A stretch of DNA of 64,000 nt. Origin: Streptomyces sp. JH34. Lineage in GTDB: Bacteria; Actinomycetota; Actinomycetes; Streptomycetales; Streptomycetaceae. Location of the stretch: the NCBI RefSeq assembly GCF_029428875.1, contig NZ_JAJSOO010000001.1:3348001-3412000 (forward strand). The letters run 5' to 3'. Below are positions 34,250 to 42,401 of this stretch, in pieces (within the stretch, counting starts at the first letter, position 1; every line of letters starts with the position of its first letter). The notes under the pieces are model-generated. The model was not told where the DNA came from. It ran no database searches and worked only from the letters and a program-made list of their open reading frames with translations. The translations under genes and the position numbers were made by a program.

Positions 34250-35383
34250 GTGAAGCTTCAGCGCAAGAACCGGCTTCGTGCCACCGCGCTCGGTGCCCTC
34301 GCCGTCTCCGGCGCCCTGGTCCTCACGGCGTGCGGTTCGGACGACAACACCGGCGCCGACGCGGGCGGCGACAAGACCACCGCCGCGGCGTCGAACATCA
34401 AGTGCGACGGCGCCAAGGGCCAGCTGCGCGCTTCCGGGTCCAGCGCCCAGAAGAACGCGATGGACCTCTGGGTCAAGAACTACATGGCCGCCTGCTCCGG
34501 CGTGGAGGTCAACTACAGCTCCTCCTCGTCCGGCGAGGGCATCGTCGCCTTCAACCAGGGCACCGTCGGCTTCGCCGGCTCGGACTCCGCCCTGAAGCCC
34601 GAAGAGGTCGCCGCCTCGAAGAAGATCTGCAAGACCGGCCAGGGAATCAACCTCCCCATGGTCGGCGGCCCGATCGCGGTCGGCTTCCACCTGGAGGGCG
34701 TCGACAAGCTCACGCTGGACGCCCCCACGCTCGCCAAGATCTTCGACACCAAGATCAAGAAGTGGAACGACCCGGCGATCGCCAAGCTCAACGACGGCGT
34801 GAAGCTGCCGGACAAGCCGATCCAGCCCTTCCACCGCTCCGAGGACTCCGGCACCACGCAGAACCTCGGCAAGTACCTGAACGCCGCCGCCCCGGGCGAC
34901 TGGAAGTACGAGGCCGAGAAGAAGTGGCCCGCCCCCGGTGGCCAGGCCGCGTCCGGGTCCTCCGGCATCGCCAGCCAGGTGAAGGCCGTCGACGGCTCCA
35001 TCGGCTACTTCGAGCTGTCGTACGCCAAGTCGCAGGAGATCACCACCGTCGACATCAACACGGGTGGCGCGGCCCCCGTCGAGGCCACCTCGGAGAACGC
35101 CTCCAAGGCCATCGCCGCCGCCAAGGTCAAGGGCACCGGCAAGGACCTGGCGCTCGACCTCGACTACACCACCAAGGCCGAGGGCGCGTACCCGCTGGTC
35201 CTGGTGACCTACGAGGTCGTCTGCGACACCGGCAACAAGGCCGACACCCTCGGGACGGTCAAGTCCTTCCTGAACTACACCTCCTCCGCGGACGGCCAGA
35301 AGGTCCTCACCGAGGCCGGCTACGCCCCGATCCCCGAGGCGATCAACGCCAAGGTCCGCGAGACCGTCGCCGGCCTCTCGTAG
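34250..35383 (+). CDS. pstS: PstS, phosphate-binding lipoprotein
   Basis: 377 residues. The lipoprotein signal ends in LVLTACGSDD, so Cys is lipidated and the protein is anchored outside the membrane. Phosphate-contact motifs are present: GSSAQKNAMDLW, GSDSALKPEE and RSEDSGTTQNLGKYL. It delivers phosphate to PstCA. The GTG start follows GGAAGG at a rather long spacing. A hairpin sits between it and pstC, and the PHO box is upstream, so it is strongly induced by phosphate limitation and made in excess of the permeases. Confidence 0.96.
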   Translation: MKLQRKNRLRATALGALAVSGALVLTACGSDDNTGADAGGDKTTAAASNIKCDGAKGQLRASGSSAQKNAMDLWVKNYMAACSGVEVNYSSSSSGEGIVAFNQGTVGFAGSDSALKPEEVAASKKICKTGQGINLPMVGGPIAVGFHLEGVDKLTLDAPTLAKIFDTKIKKWNDPAIAKLNDGVKLPDKPIQPFHRSEDSGTTQNLGKYLNAAAPGDWKYEAEKKWPAPGGQAASGSSGIASQVKAVDGSIGYFELSYAKSQEITTVDINTGGAAPVEATSENASKAIAAAKVKGTGKDLALDLDYTTKAEGAYPLVLVTYEVVCDTGNKADTLGTVKSFLNYTSSADGQKVLTEAGYAPIPEAINAKVRETVAGLS

Positions 35384-35414
35384 CGGGACCGACGCACGAC
35401 GCACACGCACAGGC

Positions 35415-35447
35415 GGGCCGGTCCGGCACACCCCTCCGGACCGGCCC
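35415..35447 (+). terminator. Hairpin between pstS and pstC
   Basis: A perfect 12-bp inverted repeat, GGGCCGGTCCGG with its complement, around a nine-base loop, 31 bp after the pstS stop. It probably reduces read-through or protects the pstS message, so that pstS outnumbers the transporter core. Confidence 0.75.
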
Positions 35448-35518
35448 CCACCGCCCGACCCATCCGGTGCACCGCCGCCAGGGGAGCCAGCCGCTCCCCC
35501 ACACAGACCGGAAAGATT

Positions 35519-36508
35519 ATGGCTTCCACGACACCGCTCGACCTCCCACCGGCGCCGCCGGTCCCGCGCGGCCCCAGGTCCACCGGGCGCGCCGGCGACA
35601 AGATCTTCCTGAGCCTCTCCCGGGGCTCAGGCATCCTGCTGCTCGTGATCATGGCGTCCATCGCCGTGTTCCTCAGCTACCGCTCCGTGATCGCCATATC
35701 GAAGGACGAGGGCAACTTCCTCACCACCTTCGACTGGAACCCGGCCGGTGACCCGCCGGTCTTCGGCATCGCGGTCCTGCTCTTCGGCACGGTCGTCAGC
35801 TCGATCATCGCGATGCTCATCGCGGTTCCGATCGCTGTCGGCATCGCCCTCTTCATCTCGCACTACGCGCCGCGCAAGCTGGCCGCACCCCTCGCCTACG
35901 TGATCGACCTGCTCGCGGCGGTGCCCAGCATCGTCTACGGCATCTGGGGCGCCCTCGTCCTCGTCCCGTACCTGGAGGGCCTGAACCTCTGGCTCGACCA
36001 GTTCTTCGGATGGACGTACGTCTTCGAGAAGACCGAGGTCGGCGTCGCCCGCTCGCTCTTCACCGTCGGCATCCTGCTCGCGATCATGATCCTGCCGATC
36101 GTGACCAGCGTCAGCCGCGAGGTCTTCCTCCAGGTCCCGAAGATGAACGAGGAGGCCGCGCTCGCCCTCGGGGCCACCCGCTGGGAGGTCATCCGCCTCT
36201 CGGTCCTGCCGTTCGGACGCTCCGGCATCATCTCCGCCTCGATGCTGGGCCTGGGCCGGGCGCTCGGCGAGACGATGGCCGTCGCCACGGTCCTGTCGCC
36301 GAGCTTCCTCATCTCGCTGCACGTGCTCAATCCGGGCGGCGGGACCTTCGCACAGAACATCGCGGCCAAGTTCGGTGAGGCCGACGAATTCGGACGGGAC
36401 GCCCTGATCGCCTCGGGCCTCGTCCTCTTCGTCCTCACCCTGCTGGTCAACGGCGCGGCCCGGCTCATCATCGCCCGCCGCAAGGAGTACTCGGGGGCCA
36501 ACGCATGA
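35519..36508 (+). CDS. pstC: PstC, phosphate ABC transporter permease
   Basis: 329 residues with six membrane helices. The inner-membrane loop that contacts the ATPase reads MNEEAALALGATRWEVIRLS, the EAA motif of the family. The long periplasmic loop after the first helix (ISKDEGNFLTTFDWNPAGDP) is typical of PstC. The stop overlaps pstA as ATGA. Confidence 0.96.
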   Translation: MASTTPLDLPPAPPVPRGPRSTGRAGDKIFLSLSRGSGILLLVIMASIAVFLSYRSVIAISKDEGNFLTTFDWNPAGDPPVFGIAVLLFGTVVSSIIAMLIAVPIAVGIALFISHYAPRKLAAPLAYVIDLLAAVPSIVYGIWGALVLVPYLEGLNLWLDQFFGWTYVFEKTEVGVARSLFTVGILLAIMILPIVTSVSREVFLQVPKMNEEAALALGATRWEVIRLSVLPFGRSGIISASMLGLGRALGETMAVATVLSPSFLISLHVLNPGGGTFAQNIAAKFGEADEFGRDALIASGLVLFVLTLLVNGAARLIIARRKEYSGANA

Positions 36509-37593
36509 GCAACGCCACCACCACCGACGTCCAGGACAAGCGTCCGCAGACCTCGCCGGAACCCCGCAAGGGCGGCCTCAGCAGCCGCAGCCTCCCCCGC
36601 TGGGCCCCGATCGGCTTCGCCGCCCTGGGTATCGCCCTCGGTGTGGGGATCTCCCTGGCGGCCGGCTGGCACAGCCGCGTCCAGTGGGGCCTGCTCTCCG
36701 CCCTGCTCTTCCTGGCCGTCTCGTACGTCGCGACGACCGTGGTCGAGAACCAGCGCCAGGCCAAGGACCGCCTCGCCACCAGCATCGTCTGGGTGTGCTT
36801 CCTCGTCGCCGTCGTCCCGCTCGCCTCACTGCTCTGGACCACGGTCAGCCGCGGCTCCGAGCGCCTCGACGGATACTTCCTCAGCCACTCGATGGCCGGA
36901 GTCCTCGGCTCCGAGGCCAGCGGCGGTGTCTACCACGCACTGATCGGCACCCTGGAACAGGTGGGGATCGCCACCGTCATCTCCGCCCCCCTGGGACTGC
37001 TGACCGCCGTCTACCTGGTCGAGTACGGCAAGGGCACGCTCGCCAAGGCCGTCACCTTCTTCGTCGACGTCATGACGGGCATCCCGTCCATCGTGGCCGG
37101 TCTCTTCATCCTGTCGATCATGCTGATCGGCAGCATCGAGCCCTCCGGACTGATGGGCGCGCTGGCCCTGACGATCCTGATGATCCCCGTCGTGGTCCGC
37201 TCCACCGAGGAGATGCTCAAGCTCGTCCCGAACGAGCTCCGCGAGGCCTCCCTCGCCCTCGGCATCCCGAAGTGGCGCACCATCCTGAAGGTGGTCCTGC
37301 CCACCGCGATCGGCGGCATCACCACCGGTGTCATGCTCGCCATCGCCCGCATCGCGGGAGAGACGGCACCGATCATCCTGCTGGTCTTCGGCAGCCAGCT
37401 GATCAACACGAACCCCTTCGAAGGCGCCCAGTCCTCGCTGCCCTTCTACATCTACGAGCAGTACAAGATCGGCGAGGCCGCGTCCTACGACCGTGCCTGG
37501 GCGGCAGCCCTGGTCCTGATCGCCTTCGTCATGATCCTCAATCTGGTGGCCCGCGGCATCGCCCGCTGGAAGGCCCCCAAGACCGGTCGCTGA
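36505..37593 (+). CDS. pstA: PstA, phosphate ABC transporter permease
   Basis: 362 residues. The EAA loop is [21 protein letters not shown] longer N-terminal part with two extra hydrophobic segments precedes the usual six-helix core, as in other actinobacterial PstA proteins. It forms the channel with PstC. Coupled to pstC by ATGA; pstB follows after 37 bp. Confidence 0.96.
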   Translation: MSNATTTDVQDKRPQTSPEPRKGGLSSRSLPRWAPIGFAALGIALGVGISLAAGWHSRVQWGLLSALLFLAVSYVATTVVENQRQAKDRLATSIVWVCFLVAVVPLASLLWTTVSRGSERLDGYFLSHSMAGVLGSEASGGVYHALIGTLEQVGIATVISAPLGLLTAVYLVEYGKGTLAKAVTFFVDVMTGIPSIVAGLFILSIMLIGSIEPSGLMGALALTILMIPVVVRSTEEMLKLVPNELREASLALGIPKWRTILKVVLPTAIGGITTGVMLAIARIAGETAPIILLVFGSQLINTNPFEGAQSSLPFYIYEQYKIGEAASYDRAWAAALVLIAFVMILNLVARGIARWKAPKTGR

Positions 37594-37630
37594 CGCGGCC
37601 ATCAGCGACCCGAAAGAAGCAGTGATTCAC

Positions 37631-38407
37631 ATGGCCAAGCGCATCGACATCGGCGGACTCACCGCCTACTACGGCTCCCACAAGGCCATCGAGGACATCT
37701 CGATGACGGTGGAGCCCCGCTCCGTGACCGCCTTCATCGGCCCGTCCGGCTGCGGCAAGTCCACCTTCCTGCGCACCCTGAACCGCATGCACGAGGTCAC
37801 CCCCGGTGGCCGCGTCGAGGGCAAGGTGCTGCTGGACGACGAGAACCTGTACGGACCCGGTGTCGACCCCGTCACCGTGCGCCGCACGGTCGGCATGGTC
37901 TTCCAGCGTCCGAACCCCTTCCCGACCATGTCGATCTTCGACAACGTCGCGGCGGGCCTGCGGCTGAACGGTTCCTACCGCAAGAGCCAGCTGTCGGACA
38001 TCGTCGAGAAGTCCCTCAAGGGCGCCAACCTCTGGAACGAGGTCAAGGACCGCCTGAACAAGCCGGGCTCCGGTCTCTCCGGCGGCCAGCAGCAGCGCCT
38101 GTGCATCGCCCGCGCGATCGCGGTCGAGCCGGACGTGCTGCTGATGGACGAGCCGTGCTCGGCGCTCGACCCGATCTCGACCCTCGCCATCGAGGACCTG
38201 ATCGGCGAGCTGAAGGAGCGCTTCACGATCGTCATCGTGACGCACAACATGCAGCAGGCGGCACGCGTCTCGGACCGTACGGCCTTCTTCAACCTCGCCG
38301 CGGTGGGCAAGCCGGGCCGGCTGATCGAGATCGACGAGACGGAGCGGATCTTCTCCAACCCGTCGGTACAGGCGACCGAGGACTACATCTCGGGCCGCTT
38401 CGGATAA
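37631..38407 (+). CDS. pstB: PstB, phosphate ABC transporter ATPase
   Basis: 258 residues. Walker [19 protein letters not shown] loop [13 protein letters not shown], signature [16 protein letters not shown], Walker [14 protein letters not shown] and switch His in [13 protein letters not shown] are all intact and characteristic of PstB. The ATG at 37631 is preferred to a GTG at 37622. Last gene of the pst operon; a strong hairpin follows. No phoU gene is adjacent on this strand. Confidence 0.96.
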   Translation: MAKRIDIGGLTAYYGSHKAIEDISMTVEPRSVTAFIGPSGCGKSTFLRTLNRMHEVTPGGRVEGKVLLDDENLYGPGVDPVTVRRTVGMVFQRPNPFPTMSIFDNVAAGLRLNGSYRKSQLSDIVEKSLKGANLWNEVKDRLNKPGSGLSGGQQQRLCIARAIAVEPDVLLMDEPCSALDPISTLAIEDLIGELKERFTIVIVTHNMQQAARVSDRTAFFNLAAVGKPGRLIEIDETERIFSNPSVQATEDYISGRFG

Positions 38408-38456
38408 CCACAGACGGCCTTGGGGTGCTGCATGGCGGTGCCACCGCAAGGCGAAA

Positions 38457-38497
38457 GGGTCCGCCCCTGCTCTTCTGTGGAGAGCAGGGGCGGACCC
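38457..38497. terminator. Bidirectional hairpin between pstB and pit
   Basis: A perfect 17-bp inverted repeat (GGGTCCGCCCCTGCTCT with its complement) around a seven-base loop, lying 50 bp from both converging stops. It ends the pst operon and the pit operon. Confidence 0.88.
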
Positions 38498-38545
38498 ATT
38501 CCGTGTCCTACGGGCGGCGGCGGCCGGACGCCGCCGGGATTCGGC

Positions 38546-39544
<999 letters not shown>

Positions 39545-39549
39545 GAGGT

Positions 39550-40170
39550 TCAGGACTCCTTGACCGCGATGGTCTCCACGGTGTTGGCGACGTGCTCGAA
39601 CGCGTCAGCCGCCTCTTCCAGCACGTCCACGATCTGCTTGAGCTTCAGCACGTCCATGGCGTCGTACTTGCCGTTGAACAGTTGGGCCAGCAGCTTGCGG
39701 TGGATCTGGTCGGCCTGGTTCTCCAGACGGTTGACCTCGATCCAGTACTCGGTGAGGTTCTCCATGGTCCGCAGACTCGGCATGGCCTCGGCGGTCAGTT
39801 CCGCCGCCCTGGCCAGGACCTCGATCTGCTGCTCGACACCCTTGGGGAGCTCGTCGATCTGGTACAAAACGACCAGGTCGACGGCCTCCTCCATGAAGTC
39901 CATGATGTCGTCGAGCGACGACGCGAGGTTGTAGATGTCCTCGCGGTCGAACGGCGTGATGAAGGAGGAGTTCAGCTGGTGGAAGATCGCGTGGGTGGCA
40001 TCGTCCCCCGCGTGCTCCGCTGCCCGCATACGCTCCGCGATCTCGACTCGGGAGGCAGAATCCGCCCCGAGCAGTTCCATCAGGAGTTTCGAGCCCGTGA
40101 CGATGTTGTCCGCTGATGCGGAGAACATGTCGTAGAAGCTCGTCTCCCTGGGGGTCAGACGAAAGCGCAC
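39550..40170 (-). CDS. DUF47 (PhoU-like) Pit accessory protein
   Basis: 206 residues, all helical, with PhoU-like metal-binding motifs: ERMRAAEHAGDDATHAIFHQ in the first half and VNRLENQADQIHRKLLAQLF in the second, plus PFDREDIYNLASSLDDIMDF. DUF47 proteins are encoded with Pit transporters and modulate them. The GTG at 40170 has GAGGACC ahead. It is the first gene of the pair. Upstream is a 221-bp region shared with csoR. Confidence 0.92.
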   Translation of the reverse strand: MRFRLTPRETSFYDMFSASADNIVTGSKLLMELLGADSASRVEIAERMRAAEHAGDDATHAIFHQLNSSFITPFDREDIYNLASSLDDIMDFMEEAVDLVVLYQIDELPKGVEQQIEVLARAAELTAEAMPSLRTMENLTEYWIEVNRLENQADQIHRKLLAQLFNGKYDAMDVLKLKQIVDVLEEAADAFEHVANTVETIAVKES

Positions 40171-40311
40171 GTGGGGTCCTCGGGGTGCTTTGGATTCGGT
40201 CAGGCTGATGCTAGGCGCATCATCCGGCCACGGCTAACCGGCGTTCTTCAGTGTCGCGCATCGGGCACAGTGATCAGCACGGCCCCCCGGTCACGTTTCG
40301 GCTCGATTCGG

Positions 40312-40334
40312 TACGATATACCCGGCAGGGGTAT
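40312..40334 (+). promoter_or_regulatory. csoR promoter with overlapping CsoR operator
   Basis: TACGAT (40312-40317), a probable -10 box, is followed at once by ATACCC-GGCAG-GGGTAT (40318-40334), a six-base inverted repeat of the kind bound by Streptomyces CsoR. An operator overlying the transcription start would give autorepression relieved by copper. The csoR ATG is 57 bp further on. Confidence 0.75.
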
Positions 40335-40391
40335 GTAGACGGCACAGAACGGCACGCTCACCGCAGGCCAAGAGGACAACGGAGGGACCCC

Positions 40392-40739
40392 ATGACCACC
40401 ACCGAGGCCGCCGACGCGGCCGGTACGGACGCGGTCGTCACCGACCACGACCGCGGAATCCACGGCTACCACCACCAGAAGGAGGAGCACCTCAAGCGCC
40501 TGCGCCGCATCGAGGGCCAGGTCCGCGGCCTCCAGCGGATGGTGGACGAGGACGTCTACTGCATCGACATACTCACCCAGGTCTCGGCCTCCACGAAGGC
40601 CCTGCAGTCCTTCGCGCTCCAGCTGCTGGAGGAGCATTTGCGCCACTGCGTCGCGGACGCCGCGCTCAAGGGCGGCGAGGAGATCGACGCGAAGGTCGAG
40701 GAGGCCACCAAGGCGATCGCGCGCCTCCTGCGTACGTGA
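40392..40739 (+). CDS. csoR: CsoR-type copper-sensing repressor
   Basis: 115 residues. The Cu(I) ligands are Cys57, His82 and Cys86 (VYCIDIL and EEHLRHC), with the same 25- and 4-residue spacing as in M. tuberculosis and S. lividans CsoR. The basic helix HLKRLRRIEGQVRGLQRMV is the family's signature. Cu(I) binding releases it from DNA, turning on copper efflux genes. The N-terminal 25 residues are variable, with several His. The ATG follows GGAGGG. No copper transporter gene is adjacent, as in S. lividans. Confidence 0.92.
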   Translation: MTTTEAADAAGTDAVVTDHDRGIHGYHHQKEEHLKRLRRIEGQVRGLQRMVDEDVYCIDILTQVSASTKALQSFALQLLEEHLRHCVADAALKGGEEIDAKVEEATKAIARLLRT

Positions 40740-40799
40740 CGCCGGCGCGGACGACGGGGCGGTGACGCGTGCACGGACGACGGCGCGCGCTGGGACGGG

Positions 40800-41000
40800 T
40801 CATCCCCGGTGGCGGGCCTGCCGGGGAATCGTCGGCGCGGACTCGGCGGTGTCCGCCCTGACCTTGAGCACCTCGTCGATACGGTCCGGACTGAGCCGGT
40901 CCTCCCGTGCGTCCGCCGCCGCGATCATGAGCTCGCCGCACAGTTCGATCTCGGCGAGGGCCACACAGTCCTGAGCGTTCGGAGCGCTGAGCGTCACCAC
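40800..41000 (-). CDS. Small conserved protein of unknown function
   Basis: 66 residues: VVTLSAPNAQDCVALAEIEL, CGELMIAAADAREDRLSPDR and a C-terminal helix IDEVLKVRA. The N-terminal pattern of alternating helix with Asp/Glu recurs in many Streptomyces small proteins that I remember without a function. Candidate starts are GTG at 41009, 41000 and 40997; 41000 has GAGAGG at a normal distance. It stands just downstream of the broken lipoprotein gene, with a 109-bp gap. Confidence 0.7.
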   Translation of the reverse strand: MVTLSAPNAQDCVALAEIELCGELMIAAADAREDRLSPDRIDEVLKVRADTAESAPTIPRQARHRG

Positions 41001-41109
41001 CTGCGTCACCTCTCTCTGCTGTCGCCGACTCCTGGCGCACCGACTCCCTAGCGTAGGGAGGACGGCATGCGCCGCGCATGGCACGGAAGGACCATTTCGG
41101 CCCCCTCCC

Positions 41110-41998
41110 CTACGGCGCTTCCGGGCCACTCCGACCCTGCTCGACCTGCCCGGTGTAGAGGTCCGTCCCGGTCGGCAGCTCCACCGGGACCGGTACGCCG
41201 AAGCCGAAGAGCAGCATCGTCGACACCACCGCCACCGCCGGCCCCTCGGTCGCGAAGCTGAAGCGGTGGCGCACCTTCCGCAACAGCCCCTTGTCGTCCA
41301 GGTAGGCGTCGAACGGCACCGAGCGCGTGCTGAACCCTTTCGCCGCGGCGCCGAGGGCCCCGCGCGAGGACGGCGAGGCCGCACGCGCCGCCCGCCCGAT
41401 GTCCGCGACCCCCCCGGTAGTGCCGGACCGTGACCCCGGCCAGTGCCGTCGTGCCGACGTAACTCACCTCGTCCGCGCCGCGAAGCAGTTCGGCGGCGGC
41501 CATCGGATCGGTGACACCGCCGGTGACCAGATTGCCGTCCTCCAGGGTGGTGGTGTCGATCCGCACCCACTTGTCGTCGGGCACCCCGGCGCCCCGGTTC
41601 TTCATGTACAGCGCGCCGGGTGCAAGCAGCTCCGTGATCGGCCGGTGCCCGTCGGTACCCGCGGCGTCCTTCGGCAGGACGACCTTGATCCGGCCCAGCT
41701 GCCTGCGGAAGTCGTACGCCCCCTCGCCCCTGATGGTCACCCGGGTACCGCCGGCCGCGGTCTCCATCGACGTACGCGTCCCGGCGCTGCCCGCACCGGC
41801 CAGCGCCTCGGCCGCCCGACGGACCACGGCCACGGGAGAGCCGGCCGTGTCGGCCCGGGTGACGGCGTGCCCACCGGCCCCGTCACCGGCGTCACCGCCC
41901 GGAGCTGAGCAGCCGCTGCCCGTCGTCATCACGCCGGCGACGGCCAGGGCGCACACAGCGAGTGCCCCGCCTCCGCACCTGTGCTGTCGCACCACCAT
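41110..41998 (-). pseudogene. LppX/LprAFG-type lipoprotein, frameshifted
   Basis: The 5' part encodes MVVRQHRCGGGALAVCALAV, a lipobox ending GSGC, then a domain through ALAGVTVRHYRG. The 3' part in another frame continues VADIGRAARAA, then KGFSTRSVPFDAYLDDKG to VPVPVELPTGTDLYTGQVEQ. The two join if one base is removed from a run of seven Cs (41409-41415; Gs on the coding strand), giving 295 residues with no other stop. Intact homologues bind lipids in the envelope. Either this copy is inactivated, or the run is a sequencing or slippage error. Confidence 0.85.
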
Positions 41999-42152
41999 CG
42001 CCTGCCAACCCCCAACGACGTACACCTGACCGGTTCCCCGCCCGCCTCGCCTAACGACTGCCGGGGCGCCCCGTCACGCCAGGGCCCCCCCTCACGGCAG
42101 CCGATCGGCCCACTCGCCGACCTCCGTACGGCGCCCCCGGTACCGTGGACGC

Positions 42153-42341
42153 GTGTATCAGGACCCCTCGGACTCCCCCGTCCACCGCCCCTCTCCGGGA
42201 CACACCACCACGACCGTCGAACGGGGCTCGTTCTGCCTGGCACGCTGCAGCTGCGGCTGGTCAGGACCCGCCCGGCGCGCCCGCGACCGGGCCCGCGCCG
42301 ACGCACGGGAGCACCTCGAGGTACCGGACGCACAGGTCTAG
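42153..42341 (+). CDS. Small Cys-containing protein, conserved in Streptomyces
   Basis: 62 residues from a GTG: VYQDPSDSPVHRPSPGHTTT then SFCLARCSCGWSGPARRARD. The C-x3-C-x-C-x-W pattern suggests a metal site or a redox-sensitive cluster, and the rest is basic. I recall close relatives in other Streptomyces at this place. TACCGT six bases before the GTG may be a -10 box for a leaderless transcript; there is no ribosome site. Confidence 0.72.
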   Translation: MYQDPSDSPVHRPSPGHTTTTVERGSFCLARCSCGWSGPARRARDRARADAREHLEVPDAQV

Positions 42342-42401
42342 GGCCCGTCACCGGAGGGTGGGAACGCGCGGAAGTCAGACGCGGTAGTCGGACGCGCCGG
42401 G

